Assembly: GCA_040222235.1 (NCBI GenBank)
Contig: JAVKDO010000114.1
Coordinates: 134,185-198,184 of the forward strand
DNA length: 64,000 nt
Reading direction: 5' to 3'
Source of the DNA: UBA6059 sp040222235
GTDB lineage: Bacteria; Bacteroidota; Bacteroidia; Cytophagales; Cyclobacteriaceae
Shown: positions 25,933 through 34,065 of the stretch, piece after piece
Layout of the letters: each line of letters starts with the position of its first letter
Numbering within the stretch: the first letter of the stretch is position 1
Translations under genes and position numbers: made by a program
Notes under the pieces: model-generated
Told to the model about the DNA's origin: nothing
Databases searched by the model: none
What the model saw: the letters and a program-made list of their open reading frames with translations, nothing else

Positions 25933-26748
25933 TTATTTAAGTATCAATAGAGGCAGTGGACTTAGATATGTCATTTGCTCGGTGAAGCTCTCATGGAAGA
26001 TACTATCCAGAAAATCGTAGTTTTTCGGTAGAATCGTGATCATGCCTATGTCATTTTCCTTGGCATAATCAATGATGCCATCATCTACATAGCTGTGAAA
26101 AGTAAAGCTGAAGCTTGTGGAGATGCCTTCTAGTTTTTTCCTTACGATCTGTCGATAGGCCTTGTCCTCATGCGTCATTTCCTTTTCATTTCTATTGAGT
26201 GTGACTACATCAACATATAGCCCTAGTGCTTCTGCTATACAGCGTAATAAGTCCAAAGTGTGATAGTCTGTTTGATTACTGTAGTCACATACCAAACCTG
26301 TTTTTTTGATATCCTCGAGGTTGGTATTGTCAGGTATGACCAATACAGGTATGTTTAGCTCTTTGACAATAGTGGCCGTCTTGGTACCCCAGATCATACC
26401 TAAGCCTTTGGCACCTTTGGTGGGCATAGCCACAAGGTCGACCTTCTTTTTCTTGGCTACATTTATTAGACCTTCTGTAAACATCCCCAACTCTTTGACG
26501 AATTCACATTGAATAGATTTTAAGTCATCTATCTGTTTCAAATAAGACTTAAACTTTCCGTCGATGAGTCGCTCCACATTTTTCAGTAGTTTATCAACGT
26601 GCTCTAAAGCACCAGTTTCGGAATATGGGCGATTGTAGGCATGGTAAACGATTAGCTTTGATTTGGACCTAAGCGCTAAGCCTGCTACTTGAACCAATCC
26701 CTTGTTAGCTCTATCTGAAAAGTCCGTCGGAAAAAGTATGGTAGTCAT
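25933..26748 (-). CDS. Universal stress protein, first gene of V-ATPase operon
   Basis: I place the start at 26748, where MTTILFPTDFSDRANKGL begins the first USP domain; an upstream ATG at 26808 would add 20 residues with no match to the family. The 271-residue product has two USP-like halves (1-140 and 145-271). The first retains a degenerate nucleotide-binding stretch (TKGAKGLGMIWGTKT). The second (ITILPKNYDFLDSIFHESF) does not. Only 7 bases separate it from atpE. Together with the usp gene at the other end it brackets the ATPase genes. Confidence 0.88.
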   Translation of the reverse strand: MTTILFPTDFSDRANKGLVQVAGLALRSKSKLIVYHAYNRPYSETGALEHVDKLLKNVERLIDGKFKSYLKQIDDLKSIQCEFVKELGMFTEGLINVAKKKKVDLVAMPTKGAKGLGMIWGTKTATIVKELNIPVLVIPDNTNLEDIKKTGLVCDYSNQTDYHTLDLLRCIAEALGLYVDVVTLNRNEKEMTHEDKAYRQIVRKKLEGISTSFSFTFHSYVDDGIIDYAKENDIGMITILPKNYDFLDSIFHESFTEQMTYLSPLPLLILK

Positions 26749-26879
26749 GACAGTATTACTTTTATGGTAAGTATGAATCTCTACTTCGAAAGTAATATTA
26801 TCACACAACCAAAGACCTGACTATTACTTGACTACAGACTGATTTTGGTCAGACCTTAGCCATGGCCGTATTTCAGCCT

Positions 26880-27145
26880 TATCGGGATGAGTATTCCTGC
26901 CTTTCAAGTTATAGGACTCAGCACTGGTGAACTTGTCCACGGCTTCATTTTCACTGCCAACAAGAACGATGCACTAGTCTTCGACAGCAACAGCCTCTTT
27001 AAGGGTGGTAGAGCACTCCATGGTGATAATTTCACCACTGCAATAGATGAATCGAGTGACTTCTAACATTTTTGGTGTCGATCGTGTTGTGACAGCTAGC
27101 ATACAGAAGGTAGCAAGTAATGATAATGTTGATGAACCGTTTCAT
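26880..27145 (-). pseudogene. N-terminal fragment of an amidohydrolase (YtcJ-like) lipoprotein
   Basis: The minus strand from the ATG at 27145 reads as a lipoprotein signal (MKRFINIIITCYLLYASC). After about 35 codons the homology moves to another frame: IYCSGEIITMECSTTLKEAV then AVED, a TAG stop, and IVLVGSENEAVDKF, then YNLKGR. This matches the N-terminal strand pattern of metal-dependent amidohydrolases ('GKIITMD...EAVAVKDGRIVAVGS...LKGRTV'). The metal-binding HxH and everything after it are missing. One frameshift, one stop and the truncation mark it as a remnant upstream of the V-ATPase operon. The remaining part of the gap to 27413 shows nothing I can assign. Confidence 0.6.
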
Positions 27146-27413
27146 GGCAAGTTCTAATAGGTTTTTACCGCTTAGGTTTGTGAAATTGCCACTGCTGAGT
27201 TATCAATGCCATTGATAGTTTGCTAATGTTTTTACTCCTAGTTTTACCATTGGCAGCTTTTGAAATGGTCATTCTCTGTATGGTATGGTTACTTTCCTAA
27301 GCTACCAAAGTCATGAAAAAGCTTCGTGGATAAATTGACAGCACTAGGATAGCGTTTTGCCTAAATTGAAAGAAAGCAAGACATGGCTACTCCAAGACTA
27401 ACAACATTTACCA

Positions 27414-28529
27414 ATGGCTAAACCAGTCACTAAGTACAAATTCAGCAGCAATCTTCACGCAGAATACACTGCCACGCTTAAGAGAAGAGTTTCGGCTTAT
27501 TTTGATGAAAACGATATAAAGATTACCGCAAATGGTGAAATGATTTTCAAGACCATTGTGGTTCTTTCGATCTATATCGCACCATTTTTTGTCATACTAT
27601 TCAGCGGCATTACCAATTTGGTAGTATTGTTCGCCCTTTGGGGCATCATGGGATTAGGCAAGTCTTTTATCGGCACGTCAGTCATGCATGATTCATTACA
27701 TGGCTCCTACTCGAAAAGCAAATGGGTGAACTCTATTATTGGTCTATCTACAGCTATCTTAGGAGCTGACCCAAAAATTTGGAAAATTCAGCATAATGTA
27801 CTGCATCATACCTATACGAACATAGCGGATGCAGATGAGGATATCGCACCACGATTTGTGTTGAGATTTTCCCCAAACCAACCCTTAAGATGGTTTCATA
27901 AGTACCAGCATATCTATGCGCTATTCTTCTACAGTATCTCTACTTTGACTTGGGTTACTATTAAGGATTTCATTAAGATTTTTCATTACAACAAGCGCGG
28001 CTTCATCAAGTCAGGCAGGGAATTGAATACTCACTTTGCCATCATGACTTTCAGAAAGGCCGTGTATTATATCGTATTGATAGGGGGGCCTATTTACTTC
28101 CTCGATTTACCTGTTTGGTTGACAGTGTCAATGTTCGTATTTATGCACGCAATAGCTGGTGCATCTCTAAGTCTGGTGTTTCAGACAGCACATGTAATGC
28201 CCGATACTCTTTTCATAAAGCAAGAGGAGGAAAAAATCAACCAAAACTGGCTGGTGCACCAACTGTATACGACAACCAATTTTGCTCCGAAAAACGGCAT
28301 TTTGTCATGGTTTATTGGAGGCTTAAATCGACAAATAGAGCATCACTTGTTCCCAAATATTTGTCATGTCCACTATCCAAAGATCACCGGCATTGTAAAG
28401 CAAACCACTAAGGAATTTGGTCTTCCCTATTTGGAAGAACGGACATTCACTTCGGCAGTCGCAAGTCATATCAGGATGCTCAAGCGAATGGGTAGAGGAG
28501 AAGAGCAGTTGGTACCCGTGAATGCTTAA
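27414..28529 (+). CDS. Membrane fatty acid desaturase
   Basis: A 371-residue di-iron desaturase with the three histidine boxes: MHDSLHGSY, QHNVLHHTY and NRQIEHHLFP, the last with Q before the histidines as in front-end (delta-5/6-like) acyl desaturases. About four membrane helices separate them. It introduces double bases-equivalents (C=C bonds) in acyl chains of membrane lipids using O2. A paralogue with the same boxes lies at 56529-57653. The gene is followed 174 bases later by a cold-shock protein gene, consistent with a role in membrane adaptation to cold, which is inference. Confidence 0.92.
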   Translation: MAKPVTKYKFSSNLHAEYTATLKRRVSAYFDENDIKITANGEMIFKTIVVLSIYIAPFFVILFSGITNLVVLFALWGIMGLGKSFIGTSVMHDSLHGSYSKSKWVNSIIGLSTAILGADPKIWKIQHNVLHHTYTNIADADEDIAPRFVLRFSPNQPLRWFHKYQHIYALFFYSISTLTWVTIKDFIKIFHYNKRGFIKSGRELNTHFAIMTFRKAVYYIVLIGGPIYFLDLPVWLTVSMFVFMHAIAGASLSLVFQTAHVMPDTLFIKQEEEKINQNWLVHQLYTTTNFAPKNGILSWFIGGLNRQIEHHLFPNICHVHYPKITGIVKQTTKEFGLPYLEERTFTSAVASHIRMLKRMGRGEEQLVPVNA

Positions 28530-28584
28530 CGGGCATTCTGAGAAAGCTTTTTTGAGTTAACGGGCACTAATATTACTATTCTTG

Positions 28585-28592
28585 TATATTTG
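28585..28592 (+). promoter_or_regulatory. Candidate Bacteroidota -7 promoter element for the cold-shock gene
   Basis: TATATTTG fits the Bacteroidota -7 consensus TAnnTTTG. It would give an untranslated leader of about 100 bases before the cold-shock ATG at 28704. I could not find a convincing -33 TTTG at the right spacing, so the assignment is tentative. Long leaders of csp genes often act in temperature control. Confidence 0.35.
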
Positions 28593-28703
28593 CGGTCCGT
28601 TCAAAGATACCGGCTTGATAACCAGTGTCAATGAGCATTGCGAAATCAGTTTGTAGTGGTTGAGCTCCTAACAGTGAATAATTATTAATCAATTTATAAT
28701 ATA

Positions 28704-28898
28704 ATGGAAAAAGGTAAAGTAAAATTTTTCAATCACGAGAAAGGTTTCGGTTTCATCGTGAATGAGTCAAATCAGGAAGAAGTATTCGTACACAAAAGCG
28801 GTACAATCGATCATCTGAAAGAAAATGACTCAGTAGAGTTTGATGTAGAAGAAGGAAGAAAAGGTCTGAACGCGGTTAACGTTCGCGTGATAGACTAA
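28704..28898 (+). CDS. Cold-shock domain protein (CspA family)
   Basis: A 64-residue single cold-shock domain. The RNA-binding motifs are complete: KGFGFI (RNP1) and VFVHKS (RNP2), starting MEKGKVKFFNHEKG. It binds single-stranded RNA or DNA and melts secondary structure. It has a leader of about 100 bases after a candidate promoter and a strong terminator immediately downstream, so it is a single-gene unit beside the desaturase gene. Confidence 0.97.
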   Translation: MEKGKVKFFNHEKGFGFIVNESNQEEVFVHKSGTIDHLKENDSVEFDVEEGRKGLNAVNVRVID

Positions 28899-28923
28899 TA
28901 TCGTTCATAACTAACTATCATGA

Positions 28924-28958
28924 AAACGAGAGCTACAATATGTGGCTCTCGTTTTTTT
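28924..28958 (+). terminator. Rho-independent terminator of the cold-shock gene
   Basis: Perfect 9-base arms AACGAGAGC (28925-28933) and GCTCTCGTT (28945-28953) with an 11-base loop, running into a T tract (28952-28958). It lies 26 bases after the stop codon. Confidence 0.9.
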
Positions 28959-28959
28959 G

Positions 28960-29276
28960 TACCTATCGGTAAAAATCCCTTGATTCGAGTGGTTTTAATC
29001 ATCCCTTGACTTCTTACTGACGGTAGTTTCATCAGATGGATGAAGTCAGTGTTTGTCTATGCTGAGGCCATGGATCGACACTTACTTGGAGATGGTAGTA
29101 AGAGTCAATTTATACTGGGACGAGACAATGGTCATATAGTTTTTCTGTCTGTCGATTTCAGTTTTGAATACAATCAATGCCTTACTATCGTCATAGTTTG
29201 GTTTACGATCAGCACAACATGAATGCGATAGCAATAATTAGTACTGGTACACTTTTTTCATCGTTGGAAATTTAGT
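28960..29276. other. Intergenic region without a recognised gene
   Basis: A 317-base gap between the csp terminator and the VOC gene. One 60-codon frame (29040-29222) is open on the plus strand, but its product matches nothing I know and shows no start context. It may be decayed coding sequence. No palindromic repeat or RNA structure stood out. Confidence 0.4.
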
Positions 29277-29672
29277 CTATAGGTATTCAACAAGTTGAAT
29301 ATTGTTTCCACAGGTGTCGTCAAACACAGTAAACTTAACAGTTCCCATGGCCGTTGGCTCTACACTAAAGTTTACCCCTAGCTTTGTTAATCGTTCGTAT
29401 TCTGTATCAACACTTTCAACATCAAATTGAGTCCACGGAATTCCGGCTTCCATCAATGCATCCTGAAAGACTTTTGATGGCTCAAAATGGTTAGGGGCTG
29501 GTTCCAATAATAATTCTGGGCCATCCTGCCATTCTGCTGAAACTACGGTCAGCCACCGATTACCAGCGTCCATCGGTGTATCTCTCTTTTTTATGAAACC
29601 AAGTATTTCAGTATAGAATTTCAATGCCTTTTCCTGATCCCGTACAGGGATACTAATAACTGTTACTTTCAT
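29277..29672 (-). CDS. VOC (glyoxalase/bleomycin-resistance) family protein
   Basis: A 131-residue protein with the paired beta-alpha-beta-beta-beta modules of the vicinal-oxygen-chelate superfamily: VTVISIPVRDQEKALKFYTE at the start, then WLTVVSAEWQDGPELLLEP, and a C-terminal VKFTVFDDTCGNNIQLVEY with the terminal Glu. Members are metalloenzymes or resistance and binding proteins. The substrate is not predictable. A short AraC-type regulator gene lies 43 bases upstream on the same strand and may be co-transcribed. Confidence 0.87.
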   Translation of the reverse strand: MKVTVISIPVRDQEKALKFYTEILGFIKKRDTPMDAGNRWLTVVSAEWQDGPELLLEPAPNHFEPSKVFQDALMEAGIPWTQFDVESVDTEYERLTKLGVNFSVEPTAMGTVKFTVFDDTCGNNIQLVEYL

Positions 29673-29715
29673 TTTTTATGCTTTGTTAGAATTCCAAAAT
29701 ACGTGTTTCGGAAGC

Positions 29716-30105
29716 TTACATGCTTCTTGAAAGTTGCTCTTTTCGATATTTACTAGGTGATTCACCTGTTTTGGCCTTAAAAAGCGAGCTAAATGAACCT
29801 AAGCTTTCAAAGCCAACGACAAAACAGGTTTCAGTTACTGACTTACCATTTTTTAGTTGCTCTTTCGATTTGGCAATTCTTTTGTCTATCAAGTACTGTC
29901 TTGGTGTGAGACCGTAATACTTCTTGAAAAGTCGTAGCAAATGATATTTGGATGTTGAGCCTTCGAAGGAGAGAAAATCAAGATTAAGTGCCTTATCAAA
30001 ATTGTCATCGATAAATCTTCGTGTGGCAATTATAGTCTGTAATTGTTTATCGTTTGAATAGCAGGTTTTCCTTATCCGCTTTATTTCAGTTTCGTAAAAT
30101 GTCAT
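29716..30105 (-). CDS. Short AraC-family regulator (HTH domain only)
   Basis: A 129-residue protein comprising little more than the double helix-turn-helix of AraC/XylS regulators: IIATRRFIDDNFDKALNLDF, LLRLFKKYYGLTPRQYL and VCFVVGFESLGSFSSLFK-like text (actual: ETCFVVGFESLGSFSSLFKA) ending PSKYRKEQ. The usual effector-binding N-terminal domain is absent, so it acts either constitutively or by dose. It precedes the VOC gene by 43 bases on the same strand, which is the natural candidate target. Confidence 0.88.
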   Translation of the reverse strand: MTFYETEIKRIRKTCYSNDKQLQTIIATRRFIDDNFDKALNLDFLSFEGSTSKYHLLRLFKKYYGLTPRQYLIDKRIAKSKEQLKNGKSVTETCFVVGFESLGSFSSLFKAKTGESPSKYRKEQLSRSM

Positions 30106-30314
30106 TTTCAGATGGGTTCAAATAGCTGCCAATTGTGGTTTAAGGTATTAAAAGGATGACTTCTCATTCATTTTGGTAATGCCGTTAGTTACTATTGTCC
30201 AATCATGCGTATTTAAGATCACTTGCAAAGAGTTTGTCGTTCGAAAAGAACTTAATGATTATCATATCCAAACACAGCGTACTAGGCTTCACTCGAACCA
30301 GTCCTCCCACCCAA

Positions 30315-31748
30315 CTACTCACTCAAGTTAACAATCAACTGATGGTAGTACCGAATGGTCTCCTTGTAGTTCTCTACTTCGATATGCTCGTTGATACCAT
30401 GGAAACCGGTCATGTTTGATTCCGAGATGCGAATGGGGAAAAAGCGATAAGCATTTTCTGCGATCCCTTCCCAATGCTTCGCGTCAGTACCACCACCGAC
30501 TAGGCCGGGGGATACAATGGCATTGGGAAGAACTTGGCGTATTGTTTTCTCAATATTCCGGTAGGCATCACTGTCAATAGATGAGATAGCGGAAGGCTCG
30601 TTGACATTGCTAACCGTACTCAGGGTAATACGCTCGTCATCCACGACCTCCATGATATGCTGACGAATATTATCTACCGTCTCTCCTTGTAGTATTCTGA
30701 AGTTGACCACCGCGGTAGCCGTAGTGGGGATTACATTGTCTTTGACGCCACTATTGAATATGGTGGGAGCAGTAGTTGTATATCCACTCAATGCCTCAAG
30801 AATCTGACCTTCAAATAACCAGTGATTTGCGAAAACCAATTTCTGAACGAAGGGAAACTCAGGTCCGATATGTTCAATTTGCCATTGAATTGGTTCCACC
30901 ATCCGAGTGTGAAATTGATTGGCCTCTAGTTTGGTAATTGCGGTAGCCAGCGAGCCGATGGTATTATCCGCCGGTGGCGCAGAGGAGTGTCCTCCTTTAG
31001 TGGTGATCTTGAGCTCGAATGACACATAGCCCTTCTCTGCCACATTGATGACAGCCAGTGGCTTTTCTAATCCTGGTACCATGCCATCTGCGACATAGCC
31101 TCCTTCGTCGAGTACGAAAGACGGCTTGACTCCTTCGCTAGCCAATTTCTCAGCAATAACCTTAGCGCCATGCTCGCCTCCGATCTCCTCATCATGTCCA
31201 AAGGCCAAATAGATAGTTTGCTTTGGTACCACACCGGCTGCCAGGTGACGTTCGACAGATTCTAAGATGGCCATCAGGCTGATCTTGTCATCCATGGTTC
31301 CTCGACCATAGATTTTACCATTTTGTATCCTACCGGAAAATGGTGGTGCCTCCCAATCAGCCAATGTATTCTCATCAACCGGCACTACGTCGATATGCGA
31401 CATGAGTACCACGGGAGCCGCAGACGGATCAGTGCCTTCCCAGGTATACAGTAAGCTAAGACCAACTTCTTCCCTTTTCAGCAGACTATCAGTCAAAGGA
31501 AACTGCTCTTTCAAATATGCATTGAACTCTTCGAACGGAGCTGCTTGAAAATCCGCAGTATCCTGATAAGAAACCGTCTCGAACTTAATGGCATCAGAGA
31601 ACCGCTGAAGTGTAGCGTCATCTATCGCCATCGGTGGTATCGAGTCCACCTGAGCCTGCTTCGAACTAAAGGTGAAATAGTTGAAGAATAGTACAAGCAC
31701 AAGGCCTAGGAAAGCAATGAGCAGTAGAAGAAATAGCTTTTTGATCAT
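30315..31748 (-). CDS. M20 family metallopeptidase (carboxypeptidase S-like), membrane-anchored
   Basis: A 477-residue protein with an N-terminal hydrophobic anchor (LFLLLLIAFLGLVLVLFFNYF). Zinc and catalytic residues of M20 are visible: MSHIDVVPVD (His, Asp), GRGTMDDK (Asp), GHDEEIGGEHG (Glu pair) and near the end GFHGINEHIEVENY (His). A dimerisation lid domain lies between about 235 and 345. The layout resembles yeast carboxypeptidase S and PM20D1. The catalytic domain is probably periplasmic. It is divergent from the enoyl-CoA hydratase gene. Confidence 0.9.
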   Translation of the reverse strand: MIKKLFLLLLIAFLGLVLVLFFNYFTFSSKQAQVDSIPPMAIDDATLQRFSDAIKFETVSYQDTADFQAAPFEEFNAYLKEQFPLTDSLLKREEVGLSLLYTWEGTDPSAAPVVLMSHIDVVPVDENTLADWEAPPFSGRIQNGKIYGRGTMDDKISLMAILESVERHLAAGVVPKQTIYLAFGHDEEIGGEHGAKVIAEKLASEGVKPSFVLDEGGYVADGMVPGLEKPLAVINVAEKGYVSFELKITTKGGHSSAPPADNTIGSLATAITKLEANQFHTRMVEPIQWQIEHIGPEFPFVQKLVFANHWLFEGQILEALSGYTTTAPTIFNSGVKDNVIPTTATAVVNFRILQGETVDNIRQHIMEVVDDERITLSTVSNVNEPSAISSIDSDAYRNIEKTIRQVLPNAIVSPGLVGGGTDAKHWEGIAENAYRFFPIRISESNMTGFHGINEHIEVENYKETIRYYHQLIVNLSE

Positions 31749-31816
31749 GTAGATAGTAATTTGGACTTCAAGATAAATATAATTGTAGCCCTAGCGGAAT
31801 ACATAACTACAAAACC

Positions 31817-32584
31817 ATGAATACCCTTCAGATCTCCAATAAGAACGATTATCAGATTATTCAACTCAACAATGGCAAGGTCAATGCCATCAGTTTGGAG
31901 ATGATCAGTGAACTAACCACTGCTATCAATGCTGCCGAAAATGACACGGCTGTTCGCGGTGTAATCATCACAGGTCAGCCACATTACTTCTCAGCGGGAC
32001 TCAATATCAAAGAGCTATACCACCTTGATGAAAAGGGAAGCGAAGAATTCTGGGGTGACTTCTTGAAGATGGTGGTAGCACTGAACAGGTTTTCAAAACC
32101 ACTCATATCGGCTATTTCAGGCTTCAGTCCTGCTGGCGGTTGCGTGATAGCCATCTGCTGTGACTTTAGATACATGGCCAGTGGTGACAAGTATGTTATC
32201 GGTCTCAATGAAGTGCCTCTGGCGATCATGGTGACCGAAGGCATCTTCCATCTATACGCACACTGGATAGGTGATCGAAAGGCGCATCAGTACCTGATGG
32301 AGGGTAAGCTGCACTCTGGTCAGGAGGCTTTGGCGATGGGCTTAGTGGATCAGCTGGTTCCATTGGAGGAGCTGTTGGCTACCGCAGAGCGAAAGATGCA
32401 GCTACTGCTGAGAGCCGATGATGGAGCTCTTCGTGGTACTAAGCAAAACATCAAAAAAGGTCTCATGGAGAAGGTTGATATTGACATTGATAGCATACTC
32501 CATAAGTCAGTAGCTCAATGGTGGAGTCCAAATGCCCGTGCGGTGATGAAAGCGGCAGTCGAAGGACTAGGAGGAGGGAATTAA
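31817..32584 (+). CDS. Enoyl-CoA hydratase/isomerase family protein
   Basis: A 255-residue crotonase-fold enzyme. The oxyanion-hole segments are FSAGLNIKEL and ISGFSPAGGCVIAICCDFRYM. The position of the usual first hydratase Glu is not acidic in the PAGG region, but E occurs in LNEVPLAIMVTEG, a pattern closer to delta3,delta2-enoyl-CoA isomerases (ECI) of beta-oxidation. It is followed after one base by a membrane-protein gene, so the two may be co-transcribed. Confidence 0.88.
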   Translation: MNTLQISNKNDYQIIQLNNGKVNAISLEMISELTTAINAAENDTAVRGVIITGQPHYFSAGLNIKELYHLDEKGSEEFWGDFLKMVVALNRFSKPLISAISGFSPAGGCVIAICCDFRYMASGDKYVIGLNEVPLAIMVTEGIFHLYAHWIGDRKAHQYLMEGKLHSGQEALAMGLVDQLVPLEELLATAERKMQLLLRADDGALRGTKQNIKKGLMEKVDIDIDSILHKSVAQWWSPNARAVMKAAVEGLGGGN

Positions 32585-32585
32585 C

Positions 32586-33479
32586 ATGAAAAGTCTACGC
32601 ATAGCTACTCTTTTTCTCATCTTGACCTTGTTGGGCTTTTTTGTGGGAGGTACGATTGTCGCGTTTACCATTGAACAGCCGTCAGGTTTAGCCGGGGGAG
32701 CCACTGCAGCAGTTTGGGCATTGATGGGAGCTTTCATAGGACTACTGTTTGCAATATATGTGTTTAGAAATGCTACTATCGATCAGATTATACGAATCAA
32801 TCTGGTCAGCTCGATCTTAGTTGCTCTTCTTTTTGGGATACTCCAAGCGAAGAAGGCCAAGGCCGCCGATTTATTGCCTGTTCCGCTACTCCTACCGGAA
32901 TCATTTCAGCCGGACGATCAGATTATACAATCTCTTGGCGTGGCAAGCCCAAAGTTTTACGAGTACCCTACGCTCTACTTCTACAATCCTAATCTTGATA
33001 AAGCGGTGGATGAACATACTCCTGTTGACAGTCTTGTTTTTACTAGGACGGAACGAGGGTTTGAAATAAGCTATGCCCCAGCTTGGTATTTCCCTGAGCA
33101 TATGAAGCTCGATTATGATGTACTACTTCACAAGGCCATTTCCGTAGGTAGAGACTGGATGGAGCTGGAGGTAAATCGCTCCACAGGACAAACTGCTTGG
33201 GTGGATGCCTACAGTGTGGAGTTGAGCTATTGGCCTCAATTTCTGCTAAGAATCAACAGTGTCGAGTCGCTTGATCCAGCAAGCAACCCTGTGCGCATCA
33301 AGGCATTGGATCATGCGTCGGAAGTGTCGGCGGATTATTCACTACTCACGCCGATCATGGTGAAGGGTGAGTGGATAAAAGTTGCGTTGGTCGGCGATGA
33401 TTATCAAAAGGTAGCTGAAGGTTGGATTCGATGGGCCAAGAATGGCAAATGGCAGATTCGCTATTCCTTATTCAGTTAA
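32586..33479 (+). CDS. Hypothetical membrane protein with C-terminal soluble domain
   Basis: A 297-residue protein of unknown family. Three hydrophobic segments occupy the first 90 residues (IATLFLILTLLGFFVGGTIV, WALMGAFIGLLFAIYVF, LVSSILVALLFGIL). The remaining about 200 residues look extracytoplasmic and include SAPAWYFPEHMKLDYDV-type text (actual: YAPAWYFPEHMKLDYDVLL) and a C-terminal GEWIKVALVGDDYQKVAEGW, which resembles a bacterial SH3-like segment. The last 60 codons are duplicated downstream at 33776-33953. Confidence 0.7.
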   Translation: MKSLRIATLFLILTLLGFFVGGTIVAFTIEQPSGLAGGATAAVWALMGAFIGLLFAIYVFRNATIDQIIRINLVSSILVALLFGILQAKKAKAADLLPVPLLLPESFQPDDQIIQSLGVASPKFYEYPTLYFYNPNLDKAVDEHTPVDSLVFTRTERGFEISYAPAWYFPEHMKLDYDVLLHKAISVGRDWMELEVNRSTGQTAWVDAYSVELSYWPQFLLRINSVESLDPASNPVRIKALDHASEVSADYSLLTPIMVKGEWIKVALVGDDYQKVAEGWIRWAKNGKWQIRYSLFS

Positions 33480-33546
33480 ATCGATCACTCTAATTTTAGA
33501 TAATTGTACGCACGTTGATAAAGAGATTATGATATCAAATGATCTA

Positions 33547-33675
33547 CGTCATTCCGGTTTTTGCATAGCAAAATACCGGAATCTGTATTAAGGTTTCCCC
33601 GGTGCTTTTGAATTGCCACAGACATTTTCGGAATTACAGATTCCTGACTTCCACTACGCTCCATCAGGAATGACG
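33547..33675. repeat. 129-base palindromic intergenic element
   Basis: The element is bounded by CGTCATTCC (33547-33555) and GGAATGACG (33667-33675). Inside is a hairpin, CATTCCGGTTTTTGC against GCAAAATACCGGAAT. The right half has its own CAGATTCCTGA and TCAGGAATG pair. The CGTCATTC/GGAATGACG ends recur in the repeats around the broken GIY-YIG gene near 60 kb. It lies between a gene and the duplicated copy of that gene's tail. Confidence 0.65.
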
Positions 33676-33775
33676 AATAGAGAATAAATATTCCATAATG
33701 CCCAACCGACGAGGTAGGTTACTGAAGGAGCAGGTATAGCGAATAGTTACGCTCCCCAAAAGTGAACCAATACAG

Positions 33776-33953
33776 GGCATTGGATCATGCCTCGGAAGTG
33801 TCGGTTGATTATTCACTGCTCACGCCGATCATGGTAAAGGGAGAGTGGATAAAAGCTGCGTTGGTCAACGAAGACTACCGGAAGGTAGCTGAAGGCTGGA
33901 TCCGCTGGATCAAAGAAGGTAAATGGCAGATTCGTTATTCGTTACTCAGTTAG
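33776..33953 (+). pseudogene. Duplicated C-terminal fragment of the gene at 32586-33479
   Basis: From GGCATTGGATCATG onward (33776) the DNA repeats bases 33302-33479 with scattered substitutions. The encoded tails are nearly the same (ALDHASEVSVDYSLLTPIMV here against ALDHASEVSADYSLLTPIMV), and the reading frame stays open to a stop at the same place. No start codon in a plausible context or N-terminal part is present. It is a partial tandem duplication, separated from the parent by the palindromic element at 33547-33675. Confidence 0.8.
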
Positions 33954-34065
33954 TCTATAGAACCAGCTATTTGATCGAGTAATAACATGCTTTAATAGCT
34001 GTTATGAATAGCTTGCGCCCCTGAAAATCAACTACGAAGAAATAAAAAATAATTTGCGTGGATAT

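Noticed and set aside
29040..29222. A 60-codon open frame between the csp terminator and the VOC gene
   Set aside because: No recognised homology, no ribosome binding context; kept only as a remark on the gap.
33776..33953. Treating the duplicated tail as an independent small gene
   Set aside because: It lacks the N-terminal membrane part and a start context, and its sequence copies the parent's C-terminus.
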